The notes below the pieces were generated by a model. The model searched no databases. It was not told the DNA's origin and saw only the letters and a list, made by a program, of their open reading frames with translations. From the NCBI GenBank assembly GCA_964423345.1, contig CAYREV010000001.1:62001-126000 (forward strand): a stretch of 64,000 nucleotides of DNA. Direction: 5' to 3'. Position numbers and translations under genes: made by a program. Shown here one piece after another: positions 36,105 through 45,605 of this stretch. The stretch is from CAYREV01 sp964423345 (lineage in GTDB: Bacteria; Bacteroidota; Rhodothermia; Balneolales; Balneolaceae). Positions within the stretch are counted from its first letter, which is position 1, and each line of letters begins with the position of its first letter.

Positions 36105-36749
36105 ATGCTTAACGAACCCTCTTTTGTGCCCCAGCAGGCCGGCTGGATCGAAGTTATCTGTGGAGGCATGTTCAGCGGCAAGACAGAGGAGTTGATACGC
36201 CGGGCCCGACGTGCACATATTGCCGGGCAGGATATCATTATTGTTAAACCCGCGGTTGACAACAGGTACAGTGAGGGGGAGATCGTTTCCCATAATGCCA
36301 ATACTCTACCAAGCATTGTTGTGGATGCGGCCGACCAGATTATACTGCTGACTTCAAATGCAAAAGTCGTATGCATTGACGAGGCCCAATTTTTTGATGA
36401 ACGGGTGGTGGATGTTGCCAATACGCTGGCAAACGACGGAAAGAGAGTTATCATAGCCGGGCTGGATATGGATTTCGAAGGTGAGCCTTTTGAACCTATG
36501 CCCAAACTGCTGGCTATAGCCGAATATGTAACCAAGCTCCATGCCATATGTGCGGAAAGCGGAATGATGGCTCATTATTCACAGCGAGTAGTGGAGAACA
36601 AAGACCGTGTGCTGGTCGGTGAAAGTGAAGCCTACGAGCCGCGTGCACGGCATTGTTTTCGCCCTCCTGTTGACAAAAGGCGTGGCAAACCACCCAGGAA
36701 AATCGCCCGACCCGAATTGGAACAAGAACAAAAACAGACAGATAGCTAA
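36105..36749 (+). CDS. tdk: Thymidine kinase
   Basis: Type II (TK1-like) kinase phosphorylating thymidine. Features are the P-loop GGMFSGKTE (20-28), the CIDEAQFFD Walker B-type motif and the lasso segment ending in YEPRARHCF. Two of the four usual structural zinc cysteines are missing (HAICAESG instead of C-x2-C; RARHC instead of CRxC), a reduction I believe also occurs in relatives of this group. The nucleoside transporter gene begins in its stop codon (TAATG), linking uptake and salvage. Confidence 0.93.
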   Translation: MLNEPSFVPQQAGWIEVICGGMFSGKTEELIRRARRAHIAGQDIIIVKPAVDNRYSEGEIVSHNANTLPSIVVDAADQIILLTSNAKVVCIDEAQFFDERVVDVANTLANDGKRVIIAGLDMDFEGEPFEPMPKLLAIAEYVTKLHAICAESGMMAHYSQRVVENKDRVLVGESEAYEPRARHCFRPPVDKRRGKPPRKIARPELEQEQKQTDS

Positions 36750-38080
36750 TGGATATCATACGCGGTATGATCGGCATGGCGACCATAGTCGGCATTGCTT
36801 ATGTGTTTAGTGTGAATAAGAAAAAGATTAACTGGCGGATGGTTGCCACAGGCCTTGGCATACAATTTATATTGGCTGTCTTTATCCTCAAGGGACGGGA
36901 TATGGCCGAGTATTGGAGTCCCCTGGGATGGCCCAAGGAGTTTTTTAGTTGGGTTTCCTCCTTCTTCGTGATTGTTCTCGATTTCACCACCGAAGGGGCA
37001 AAATTCATTTTTGGCGACCTTGCCAAAAGTCCCGGCATGGAGGGAAGCCTTGGCAACTTCTTCGCTTTCCAGGTGCTGCCCACCATTATCTTTTTTGCCT
37101 CCCTTACCTCAATCCTTTACCACTATGGCATACTCCAACGAATCGTGGAATTTATGGCCAAGGGAATGCGGAAACTTATGGGCACCTCCGGAGCTGAATC
37201 CCTTTCGGTGATCTCCAATATTTTTGTAGGTCAGACGGAAGCTCCCCTGGTGGTTGAACCCTATATCAAGAATATGACGCGCTCGGAGCTTATGGCGGTA
37301 ATGACGGGAGGCATGGCCACTATTGCCGGAGGTGTGATGGCGGCATATGTTCAGATGCTCGGCAATGCATATGCGCAGGCCAATGATGTGGCACTGGATG
37401 TCGGCCGCCTGCTCTTTGCCGAGCAGTTGCTGGGGGCAAGCCTGATGGCTGCACCTGCCGCACTCGTCATTGCAAAAATGTTCTTTCCCGAAACAGATGA
37501 GCCGCTTACCAAGGGAGATGTGGATATCGAGATCGAACAGACCGATGCTAACGGCATAGATGCCGCTGCCAAGGGTGCCGGAACAGGGTTAAAATTATCT
37601 GCAAATGTAGGGGCTATGTTATTGGCATTTATAGCGTTACTCGCCATGGGAAATTATTTTTTCGAATGGTTTGGAGGGATCACGGGCATCAACGCCATGT
37701 TGCCCGATTCCAAGTTAACTATTGAAACTATCCTCGGATGGATACTTGCTCCCGTTGCCTATCTGATCGGAGTCCCCTGGGTTGATGCCACCAACCTGGG
37801 TTCGCTTCTGGGTACTAAAGTGGTGCTCAATGAGTTTGTAGCCTATCTTCAGCTATCCGATATGGTCAGCAACAACCTGCTAAGCCAGAAAACCATTACC
37901 ATGGCGACATTTGCTTTATGCGGATTTGCAAATTTTTCGTCCATAGCCATACAGATTGGCGGCATTGGGGGGCTGGCGCCAAGCCGGAAGTCAGATCTGG
38001 CAAAGCTCGGTATAAAAGCCGTTATTGCCGGTACCATGGCCAATTTAATGACTGCTACCATTGCAGGAATCCTATATTAG
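36749..38080 (+). CDS. Concentrative nucleoside transporter (NupC family)
   Basis: A 443-residue polytopic inner-membrane protein of the CNT family, importing nucleosides with Na+ or H+. Family motifs include the MGTSGAESLSVISNIFVGQTEAPL block (in parts, about 143-166), a GGMATIAGGVMAAYV segment and the C-terminal ATFALCGFANFSSIAIQIGG run. The start codon overlaps the tdk stop by one base, and the next gene starts 5 bp after its end. The product pairs with Tdk in nucleoside salvage. Confidence 0.93.
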   Translation: MDIIRGMIGMATIVGIAYVFSVNKKKINWRMVATGLGIQFILAVFILKGRDMAEYWSPLGWPKEFFSWVSSFFVIVLDFTTEGAKFIFGDLAKSPGMEGSLGNFFAFQVLPTIIFFASLTSILYHYGILQRIVEFMAKGMRKLMGTSGAESLSVISNIFVGQTEAPLVVEPYIKNMTRSELMAVMTGGMATIAGGVMAAYVQMLGNAYAQANDVALDVGRLLFAEQLLGASLMAAPAALVIAKMFFPETDEPLTKGDVDIEIEQTDANGIDAAAKGAGTGLKLSANVGAMLLAFIALLAMGNYFFEWFGGITGINAMLPDSKLTIETILGWILAPVAYLIGVPWVDATNLGSLLGTKVVLNEFVAYLQLSDMVSNNLLSQKTITMATFALCGFANFSSIAIQIGGIGGLAPSRKSDLAKLGIKAVIAGTMANLMTATIAGILY

Positions 38081-38085
38081 TGACC

Positions 38086-39012
38086 ATGAAATCACAAGCA
38101 TCTATCTTATTTGTCATCGGCCTGATAACCGCAGTGGTATTTTCAGGCTGTACCTATTCTAATAACAAAACGGAATCGATGGAAATTGCCAGGGTGGGCA
38201 ACGACTATCTCATGCTTGAAGAAGCCCTCAGTGAAATACCCGAATTCCTTATAGAGGAAGACAGTGTCAAGGTCCTGCAAAAGTATCGGGAGGAATGGAT
38301 ACAGAAAAAAATACTGCTTCAGGAGGCCCGGCGACTCCAGTTGCAGCAAAACCGTGAGGTACAGAATAAGATTGAGAAGGCCCGTCAGGAAATACTGATC
38401 GATGCCCTAAAGGATGCGGTGCTGAGTAAAGTTGAGGAAGATATCACCGTATCGGACGAGGAGGCCAGGAATTATTACCAGGCCAATAAAGAACAGTTTA
38501 TTCTCAATGAAAGGTTTGTGCGTTTCAGACATATGGTCAGCCGGGACCTGGGATCAGCGCGGGAAGCAAAGCGCGCACTGTTAAGGGGGAAACCCTGGCC
38601 TGAGGTGGCCGCTCAGTATGCAATATGGCCCGATAAGCTGATCAGCGAATCCCGCGAGTTCTGGCCGATCTCCATGGCCGTCAAGGATAACAGCATTATG
38701 CACCGGTACCTTCAGATTATCGGCCACCAGGAAATCTCCCCCATACAGCGTGTTGACAATCATTATCACTTTGTCCAGCTTATGGAATCACGGGCAAAAG
38801 GAGAGCATCCGGAACTTGGCTGGCTTATAGAACAGATCAAGGAGTGGCTTTTATTGGATAAAAGGCGCAGACATTTCAGTTCCTACGTTAAGAATCTTTA
38901 TCTTAAGGCCAAATCAAATAATGAAATTAAAACGTTCAACGTTATAAAACCTGATACAAATTCTAATCTAAGCATTAAAGATACTCTTGAAACAACTAAC
39001 TCTGATGAATAG
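38086..39012 (+). CDS. Parvulin-like chaperone lipoprotein (SurA/PpiD-type, PPIase domain degenerate)
   Basis: A 308-residue lipoprotein: signal peptide with lipobox FSGC (Cys about 20), a SurA/PpiD-type N-terminal helical domain (about 40-140, rich in Arg/Gln/Glu) and a parvulin-like region (about 143-250) that lacks the compact GG-x-LG motif of active enzymes. I use ATG 38086 because the reading frame upstream lies inside nupC. The surA gene overlaps its last 8 bp. Likely a helper chaperone for outer-membrane proteins. Confidence 0.75.
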   Translation: MKSQASILFVIGLITAVVFSGCTYSNNKTESMEIARVGNDYLMLEEALSEIPEFLIEEDSVKVLQKYREEWIQKKILLQEARRLQLQQNREVQNKIEKARQEILIDALKDAVLSKVEEDITVSDEEARNYYQANKEQFILNERFVRFRHMVSRDLGSAREAKRALLRGKPWPEVAAQYAIWPDKLISESREFWPISMAVKDNSIMHRYLQIIGHQEISPIQRVDNHYHFVQLMESRAKGEHPELGWLIEQIKEWLLLDKRRRHFSSYVKNLYLKAKSNNEIKTFNVIKPDTNSNLSIKDTLETTNSDE

Positions 39013-40384
39013 TACCTCTTCCCTCTCTCTATTTATATTAATCTTTTTATTCTCTTTCAGCGGTCTAAAGGCACAAAATACCGACAACGGTAAAGTCCTG
39101 GACCGTATCGTGGCGGTGGTAAACAATCATGTCATATTGAAATCGGATGTGGACCAGCAGGTGACAGATTACCTGCTTCAAAATCGCCAGCAAAACCAGG
39201 ATGTGCAGTTTAGCGAACAACTTTGGTATTCCATCCTGCAGAATATGGTCGAACGATACGTAATGTTGGATCAGGCCAAGGAAGATTCGGTAACGGTCAG
39301 TGATGAACAGGTAAATCAGAATATTGACCAGCGGATCAACCAGTATGTACAGCAGGTAGGCAGTGAGGCTGCCCTGGAACGGGAAGTGGGCAAAAGCCTT
39401 GTCCAGCTGCGTGCCGACTTGCGTGAGGACTATCGCGAGGAGATGATCGTTAGCAAGTTCCGTCAACAACGCATGCAGGAAGTAAACATAACCCGTCCCG
39501 AGGTTCGGGAGTATTTTGAGAAAATACCAAGGGATTCCCTTCCAACCATTCCTGAACGGGTGGCCGTATCACAGATTGTTGCTACTCCCCCTCCCCTCGA
39601 AAATGCACGGAAGGAAGCATTGTCATTGGCACAAACACTGCGCGATTCCGTCTTAAATCACGGCAAAAGTATTGAAGAGATGGCCCGTACATACAGCGAT
39701 GGGCCTTCATCCTCCAATGGGGGGCACCTTGGCATGATTGCAATTAACGACCTGGTACCCGAATATTCAGCTGCCGCATCGGCCCTCCAGCCCGGAGAAA
39801 TATCAAAAGTAGTCGAGACCTCTTTTGGATTCCATGTGATTCGGTTGAATAAACGGCAGGGGGATCAAATTGATACCCATCATATACTTATCGGAATTGA
39901 CGAGGAAAGCTACGACAAACAGGCGGCCATCAATAAGCTCAAGCAATTGAAAGACAGTGTGTTGACGCATGAGGAGATTACCTTTGCTGAGATGGCACGA
40001 AAACATTCAGATGACCAGAATACGGCTCCCCAGGGAGGCCGGATATTAAACCCTCAATCAAATGAACGCCTGATACCTCTAAGCCAGCTTGACCCTGCGC
40101 TCTACCGTATTGTACTGCTGCTGGACGAGGTCGGTGACATATCCGAACCCAAGGAATTCAATATTGGAAGCGGTAATAATTCAAAGAAAGCCTACCGGAT
40201 CGTACGGCTCGATCAACGGATCCCTGAACATATTGCCAATATGGAACAGGACTACAACCGAATTAAACAGTTCGCTCTCCAGGAAAAGCAATTCAGAGTC
40301 ATGAGAGAATGGATTGGAGAATTGCGGAGTGATGTTTATATCGAGTATAAAATACCGGTCCCTGACGAATTAACTCAACTTTAA
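39005..40384 (+). CDS. surA: SurA-like periplasmic chaperone / peptidyl-prolyl isomerase
   Basis: A 459-residue exported protein (signal peptide cut near GLKAQ) with the SurA order: N-terminal chaperone helices beginning VLDRIVAVVNNHVILKSD, and two parvulin domains. The first holds ARTYSDGPSSSNGGHLGMI, the second ARKHSDDQNTAPQGGRI. A C-terminal helix completes the chaperone core. Escorts unfolded outer-membrane proteins to the BAM complex. The ATG at 39005 gives a clean signal peptide; it overlaps the preceding lipoprotein by 8 bp. Confidence 0.9.
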   Translation: MNSTSSLSLFILIFLFSFSGLKAQNTDNGKVLDRIVAVVNNHVILKSDVDQQVTDYLLQNRQQNQDVQFSEQLWYSILQNMVERYVMLDQAKEDSVTVSDEQVNQNIDQRINQYVQQVGSEAALEREVGKSLVQLRADLREDYREEMIVSKFRQQRMQEVNITRPEVREYFEKIPRDSLPTIPERVAVSQIVATPPPLENARKEALSLAQTLRDSVLNHGKSIEEMARTYSDGPSSSNGGHLGMIAINDLVPEYSAAASALQPGEISKVVETSFGFHVIRLNKRQGDQIDTHHILIGIDEESYDKQAAINKLKQLKDSVLTHEEITFAEMARKHSDDQNTAPQGGRILNPQSNERLIPLSQLDPALYRIVLLLDEVGDISEPKEFNIGSGNNSKKAYRIVRLDQRIPEHIANMEQDYNRIKQFALQEKQFRVMREWIGELRSDVYIEYKIPVPDELTQL

Positions 40385-40395
40385 TCTTTTTTACC

Positions 40396-41388
40396 ATGAG
40401 CACAATCCCCCAGGAGCCGGTTGAGGCGGTAGATTTTTTTCAACAGTCGGTTCAAAAGATTAAAGATGAAATCAGCAAGGTTGTTGTCGGCCAGAAGACC
40501 GTCATAGATCAATTGCTCATCAGTCTTTTTTCCCGGGGACATTGTGTCCTGATAGGTGTACCCGGCCTTGCAAAGACGTTGCTCATTCGAACGGTTTCAA
40601 AGACATTGAATCTAAGTTTCAGCCGTATTCAGTTTACTCCCGACCTCATGCCGGGGGATATAACGGGTACCGAAATAATTGAAGATGACCACCAGACCGG
40701 GAAAAAAGCATTTAAATTTGTCAAGGGCCCTGTCTTTGCAAATATAATACTGGCTGACGAAATCAACCGTACCCCACCCAAAACCCAGGCTGCACTGCTG
40801 GAGGCCATGCAGGAGAATCATGTTACCGCTGCCGGTACCCGGTATGATTTGGAGCTGCCCTTTTTTGTGTTGGCAACTCAGAATCCCATAGAACAGGAGG
40901 GTACCTATCCCCTTCCGGAAGCGCAGCTTGACCGTTTTATGTTTAACCTTTGGGTGGATTATCCCTCTCTGGAAGAGGAGATGCAGATCGTCAGCCAGAC
41001 GACCTCTTCAAAAAGTGAAAAAGTGGTCCCCGTACTTGACGCTTCACAGATACTGGATCTTCAACAATTGGTCCGGGAGGTACCGGTTCCGGAAAGCGTA
41101 CTGAATTATACAGTAAAACTGGTCGGGATGACCCGTCCCGATTCGGAAATAGCCCCCGATTTTGTCAACAAGTATATGAGTTGGGGTGCAGGCCCCAGGG
41201 CTTCCCAATACCTGGTATTGGGCGGGAAAACACGGGCCCTGATGAACGGGCGTTATAACGTTACCGAAGAGGATATTCAGGCACTGGCCAAGCCGGTACT
41301 CAGGCACCGTATCGTCAACAACTATACGGCTGAAGCTGAGGGACTGACGCCCGACAAGCTTATAGAAAAGCTTATCGATCATCTCTAA
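40396..41388 (+). CDS. MoxR-family AAA+ ATPase
   Basis: A 330-residue AAA+ chaperone with Walker A GVPGLAKT (54-61), Walker B LADEINRTPPKTQAALLEAMQE (in parts), and the sensor region ATQNPIEQEGTYPLPEAQLDRF that is typical of MoxR. Such ATPases help assemble or activate VWA-domain protein complexes. It lies 11 bp after surA and 11 bp before a VWA protein. A DUF58 protein, normally encoded between these two, is not found. Confidence 0.93.
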   Translation: MSTIPQEPVEAVDFFQQSVQKIKDEISKVVVGQKTVIDQLLISLFSRGHCVLIGVPGLAKTLLIRTVSKTLNLSFSRIQFTPDLMPGDITGTEIIEDDHQTGKKAFKFVKGPVFANIILADEINRTPPKTQAALLEAMQENHVTAAGTRYDLELPFFVLATQNPIEQEGTYPLPEAQLDRFMFNLWVDYPSLEEEMQIVSQTTSSKSEKVVPVLDASQILDLQQLVREVPVPESVLNYTVKLVGMTRPDSEIAPDFVNKYMSWGAGPRASQYLVLGGKTRALMNGRYNVTEEDIQALAKPVLRHRIVNNYTAEAEGLTPDKLIEKLIDHL

Positions 41389-41399
41389 AGCAGTAAAAC

Positions 41400-43499
41400 G
41401 TGGATTTTGTTTTTCAAGGGTTTCAATCGATCCTGCCTGTATGGATGGTGGTTCTGCTGCTTATTGCAGCGGTTTACCTATCCTGGTGGTCCTACAGGGA
41501 GGTCAAGCTCCCCTTTTACCCTAAATACGGATTAATCACCCTTCGCAGCCTCGTTTTTTTTCTTCTGCTGTTTCTACTGGCCAATCCCCTGTTCAAGTCC
41601 CGCTCTACCTATTTGGAAAAATCGACCATCTTGGTGTTGCTGGACAATTCTGCCAGCACTTCCATAAATAAAGGACAATATAGAGGAGAGCAGAGCTACC
41701 GTGAGGTCCTTCGACAGCTGCACCTGTCCGATACATCAGAGGTTAAGTACGACCTCTATAGTTTCGGGGGAACCGTTGAACCATCCGCAACAGAGGATCT
41801 GTCGTTCAACCGTTCAGAAACAGATCTGTTTAACACCATGGAAACAATTCAGAATAACCGTTCAGATATCACCGGGGCGATCCTGGTATCCGACGGTATC
41901 TTCACCAAGGGAAGGACTCCTGCATTTGAAGCGGGCAAGGTTACGGTTCCAATCTTTACCATAGCCCTTGGAGATACCATCGACCAACAGGATTTGATTG
42001 TCAAGCGCGTTGAAACGGCGGGGAGCGGATATCTTGACACGCGCCATAATGTAGAGGTTCTCGTATCATCTAACGGTTATGCGGGCAGCAGATTTGACCT
42101 TAATCTTTATCACGGTGAAAAGCTGATCAGAAGCCGTAGGGTTAGGGCGGGAGACGACCAAAAGATCCAAAGCCTGATGTTTGAATTGGATCTGGAAAAG
42201 GAAGGGTTAAACCAGTACCGGGTTGAGATTCCCTCCCTTCCATCGGAATGGACGGCCGCCAACAACAGCCAGCCCTTTACGGTGGATGTTCTGGATAGAA
42301 AACAGCGTATCCTGTCGCTTGCTTTTGAAATTTATCCGGATATACGGGTTTTACGACATATTCTGGAAAGTGACAAGCATACCAGCCTGATATCCCGTAC
42401 ATGGCTGGGCGGCAATACCTTTATAGAGGGCCCCCTCTCCTTTGATGCGGATACTCTTGATCTTGTTATACTCCACGGCTTTCCGGATAACGATCTTAAA
42501 AGCAAGACGGAGAAGTTATTCGGGCAGACACCGCTGATATATATGGCAACTCCCCGTTCGGCCTTGGAGAGAATGGAAACCATTCCCCTGCCGGTATCAA
42601 AAGGTGGGGGCAGGGATAACCATCCTGCCAAGTTGATTCCTGCGGTTGAATCTACTGCTCATCCGGTTATGGAACTGCCGGAACTTGATGATCGACTTTT
42701 ACCTGCTATCTCGGTTCCCGCTATAAATGACAGCAGGCCCGGTTACACCCATCTATTTGAAGCTGAATTACAAAATAATGAGAAAACTCAACCGCTAATA
42801 ACGGTAACGGAAACGGCTAACATACGTCGAAGCTTTGTGCTGGGTTTCGGTTGGTACAGGTATTACCAAAGCCCGAATGATCAACACCGGAAATATATTC
42901 AGCGGTTGTTGGAAAATCTGGCAGGATGGACGGCGGCCAGGCCGGATAACAGGCGTCTTCACATACGGCCGGCCAATAAAGTATTCAGCGGTACCGAACA
43001 GGTCGTATTCAACGCAACTCTTACCAACGAAAGCGGACTAAGGGAGGCTGAAGCAACTATTGAGCTTACCATTTATGGAGATGAAATTGAAAGGCGTTTT
43101 TATTCCATGGAGAACCTTGGAAACGGGGAGTATCGGTTGGCTGTCCGTTCTCTTCCCGGGGGAGTCTATCGATTTGAAGCGAAAGCTGTTAAAGGAAATC
43201 GGACCATCGATACGCAGGTTGGTGAACTGTCGGTAAACCGTACCAATATTGAATTTGTTGATACCCGGCGGAATGACCGTTTGCTAAAACAGATAGCTGC
43301 CCGCTCGGGCGGGAGCAGTTTTATTTTCAACAATCTTGAGGGGTTGGCCGACAGCCTGGAAAAAAAAGAAATGCTGGCGAAGGCAGAAAAAGAAACGGAG
43401 TCCCTTTTCTACCCTTACCAGCATTCATTTTGGTTTATAGTGGTAATCCTGCTGCTAACGCTTGAGTGGATTAGCCGAAAGTACTTTGCTCTTCCCTGA
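41400..43499 (+). CDS. Large membrane-anchored VWA-domain protein
   Basis: A 699-residue protein starting at GTG, with two N-terminal helices (about 13-30 and 46-63), a VWA domain with the MIDAS motif LLDNSAST (D82, S84, S86) and a LVSDG strand (about 162-166), a long strand-rich extracytoplasmic part, and a C-terminal helix (about 676-692). This resembles BatA/BatB-like or CC_0125-type proteins in layout, but is longer. Paired with the MoxR ATPase directly upstream. Probably a periplasmic surveillance or envelope-stress complex; role not proven. Confidence 0.8.
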   Translation: MDFVFQGFQSILPVWMVVLLLIAAVYLSWWSYREVKLPFYPKYGLITLRSLVFFLLLFLLANPLFKSRSTYLEKSTILVLLDNSASTSINKGQYRGEQSYREVLRQLHLSDTSEVKYDLYSFGGTVEPSATEDLSFNRSETDLFNTMETIQNNRSDITGAILVSDGIFTKGRTPAFEAGKVTVPIFTIALGDTIDQQDLIVKRVETAGSGYLDTRHNVEVLVSSNGYAGSRFDLNLYHGEKLIRSRRVRAGDDQKIQSLMFELDLEKEGLNQYRVEIPSLPSEWTAANNSQPFTVDVLDRKQRILSLAFEIYPDIRVLRHILESDKHTSLISRTWLGGNTFIEGPLSFDADTLDLVILHGFPDNDLKSKTEKLFGQTPLIYMATPRSALERMETIPLPVSKGGGRDNHPAKLIPAVESTAHPVMELPELDDRLLPAISVPAINDSRPGYTHLFEAELQNNEKTQPLITVTETANIRRSFVLGFGWYRYYQSPNDQHRKYIQRLLENLAGWTAARPDNRRLHIRPANKVFSGTEQVVFNATLTNESGLREAEATIELTIYGDEIERRFYSMENLGNGEYRLAVRSLPGGVYRFEAKAVKGNRTIDTQVGELSVNRTNIEFVDTRRNDRLLKQIAARSGGSSFIFNNLEGLADSLEKKEMLAKAEKETESLFYPYQHSFWFIVVILLLTLEWISRKYFALP

Positions 43500-43505
43500 T
43501 TCGTT

Positions 43506-43940
43506 TTATCCTTCTTCTCCTTCAGGCAATTCCTTATTGAACTCCAGGGTTCCGTCACCGGTATTCAATACCAGCACAGTACCATTTCTAACTTCGAAAG
43601 AGTTGGCATTTTTGACCCCTTTAAGGAAAGACTGGTAATTGGTGTCGGACCCGCAGTCCAGCTTGGTAGCATTAACACCGCTTATATCTATCTTGCCTTC
43701 TTGCTGGGCATTGTAGTCTCCCGTATAGTAGTTGCATCCCGCTTTGCCGGCTACATTGTCACCTACATTGAAGCTCAGTGTATAATTGGCTGAAGATTGT
43801 ACCTGGGTTCCACTCATTGAAGACAAGGTCCAGTTGCCGTAAAGGTCGCCCGGAGCTTTAGAAAGCTCTTTGGTAGTGGAACATCCAATGAAGGCAATAG
43901 CGGTACAAAATAGTAATAGTATCTTTCCTGTATTTTTCAT
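43506..43940 (-). CDS. META-domain lipoprotein (HslJ-like)
   Basis: A 144-residue lipoprotein (lipobox AFIGC, Cys about 20) with a single META domain: LYGNWTLSSMSG, YTLSFNVGDNVAGKAGCNYYTG and SFLKGVKNANSFEVRNGTVLVL (in parts). The GCNYY motif is diagnostic. HslJ-type proteins are linked to stress and drug resistance in E. coli, without a known mechanism. It is the last gene of the long minus-strand block and converges with the VWA gene. Confidence 0.88.
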   Translation of the reverse strand: MKNTGKILLLFCTAIAFIGCSTTKELSKAPGDLYGNWTLSSMSGTQVQSSANYTLSFNVGDNVAGKAGCNYYTGDYNAQQEGKIDISGVNATKLDCGSDTNYQSFLKGVKNANSFEVRNGTVLVLNTGDGTLEFNKELPEGEEG

Positions 43941-43975
43941 AATACTTGTCGGTTGATTTAAGTTTGTGATTACTT

Positions 43976-45001
43976 TTATAATGTAGTAGTCGGTGATTCC
44001 AAAACTTTTATCGTACCTGTATCTGCATCCATTTCTGCCTCAACTCCGATAGGAAGCGTATACATACGCTCCAAATGTCCGATCATTGAACCATAAAAGG
44101 ATGGTATCTCTAATAGTTCTATATGATCTCGCATAATTTGTTCCAACGTCAAACTTCGGCTGCTGGTTGATTTGCACTCTGTGCATCTGCTAAATATAAA
44201 CCCATTTAGCTTTCGCAGGATTCCATTCAGCTTCAGCTGGGTAAGCATGCGGTCGACCCGGTACGGCTCCTCACCTATATCTTCGATAAACAGGATGGCG
44301 CCATCCCAGTCCGGAAGATAATTTGATCCTATCATAGAGGTTATAACCGTAAGATTTCCTCCCAGCAATTTGCCCTTTACCATGCCCCCCGAAAGTGTCA
44401 GCCGTTTAAATCCCGCGTCGACCGGAGGTTTGATCAGGCGGGTGCCCTGCTCCATAAGCATATGGCGAAAGTGTTTTTTGGTAAAGGAAGTCCATTCAGA
44501 TTTTCCTACCGGGCCATGAAAGGTAACCAATCCTGTTTTCGCATAAATAGCCAGTAAGAGAGAGGTGATATCGCTGAATCCGATTAGCGGTTTGGGGTTG
44601 TTTCGAATCAATTCAAAGTCGAGAAGCTGCAATATTCGGTTGGATCCCCAACCGCCGCGAAATGGAATAATTGCATCAACTCCGGAATCAGCAAACATCC
44701 TGTTCAGGTCTTTGGCCCGCTGTTCGTCCCTGCCGGCCAAATTTCCATAGCTTTCACGGGCATGCGCTCCTTCTTTTACCCCGAATCCGAGTGAACGGAT
44801 TTCGGATATGATACGGTCGTAATCGGTGAGATTGGGCAGTATGCTTCCGGGACTGACCATCCCTATGGTATCCCCCTCTTTCAAGCGGCGGGGCTTTATA
44901 ACAGGCTTTTGCGAGAGAAATGAATGAAATGCCTCCGGTAATAGAGATGATAAACCTCCCATACCGACAACTTTCAGGAATTCAGTTCTACTCCATGACA
45001 T
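43976..45001 (-). CDS. LD-carboxypeptidase (peptidase family S66)
   Basis: A 341-residue serine peptidase of the LdcA/MccF family. The nucleophile is S143 in LIGFSDITSLL; the Glu region follows GGNLTVITSMIGS, and the His is in SMIGHLERMYTLPIGV. The N-terminal segment WSRTEFLKVVGMGGLSSLLP looks like a degenerate twin-arginine or other export signal. LdcA trims murein tetrapeptides between L and D residues during recycling. Lies 9 bp downstream of nadD. Confidence 0.9.
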   Translation of the reverse strand: MSWSRTEFLKVVGMGGLSSLLPEAFHSFLSQKPVIKPRRLKEGDTIGMVSPGSILPNLTDYDRIISEIRSLGFGVKEGAHARESYGNLAGRDEQRAKDLNRMFADSGVDAIIPFRGGWGSNRILQLLDFELIRNNPKPLIGFSDITSLLLAIYAKTGLVTFHGPVGKSEWTSFTKKHFRHMLMEQGTRLIKPPVDAGFKRLTLSGGMVKGKLLGGNLTVITSMIGSNYLPDWDGAILFIEDIGEEPYRVDRMLTQLKLNGILRKLNGFIFSRCTECKSTSSRSLTLEQIMRDHIELLEIPSFYGSMIGHLERMYTLPIGVEAEMDADTGTIKVLESPTTTL

Positions 45002-45010
45002 AGGTCCCTT

Positions 45011-45604
45011 TTATTTATACAGTTGATGTTTGCGTATATAGTCGGCTACAGTTTCCGGTAGAGCATATCCCGGGAATTCTCCATTTTTAACCTTCTTGCG
45101 AATATCGCTTGAGGAAACTTCAAGGGGTTTATGGTCGACGTAATGGATCTTATCCCTGAAGGGAAGCTCCATGTTATCCGAATCGATATCCGGTCGCCTG
45201 GCCACCAGCAGTTCACAAATATTCAATATCTCCTCCCATTTATACCACTGGGTAAATTCGGCCAGGGAATCTTCACCCATACAGAGATAAATATCTGTTT
45301 CCGGCAGTTGTTTATCTATATATAAAAGGGTGTTGACCGTATACGAAGGTCGTGTGAGGTCCTGTTCAATGGTCGTAATCTCTACACCGTCTTGTCCATC
45401 AAAAGCCCGATAAAGCATTTCGCAGCGGTGTTGGAAATCTGTCAGCTGCACATCTTTTTTATGGGGCGGATCGGGTGTGGGGACAACAAACAGTATCTCA
45501 ATAAGATCACTGCCGACAAACGATTCAGCTATGGCTATATGGCCGCGATGTACCGGGTCAAAACTACCACCCAGCACCCCGATAGCCTTTGGTTGCGGCG
45601 CCAT
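45011..45604 (-). CDS. nadD: Nicotinate-nucleotide adenylyltransferase NadD
   Basis: NAD biosynthesis enzyme joining NaMN and ATP. The nucleotidyltransferase signature is GGSFDPVHRGH (12-22) and the C-terminal SSSDIRKKVKNG corresponds to the ISSTxIR motif. The ATG at 45604 gives 197 residues and lies 1 bp after the bamD stop; a longer frame upstream would overlap bamD by 44 bp and adds nothing conserved. Confidence 0.94.
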   Translation of the reverse strand: MAPQPKAIGVLGGSFDPVHRGHIAIAESFVGSDLIEILFVVPTPDPPHKKDVQLTDFQHRCEMLYRAFDGQDGVEITTIEQDLTRPSYTVNTLLYIDKQLPETDIYLCMGEDSLAEFTQWYKWEEILNICELLVARRPDIDSDNMELPFRDKIHYVDHKPLEVSSSDIRKKVKNGEFPGYALPETVADYIRKHQLYK

Positions 45605-45605
45605 G

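Noticed and set aside
36105..36749. Loss of zinc cysteines in thymidine kinase as a sign of inactivation
   Set aside because: P-loop and lasso regions are intact and I recall a similar reduction in related bacteria, so inactivity is not supported.
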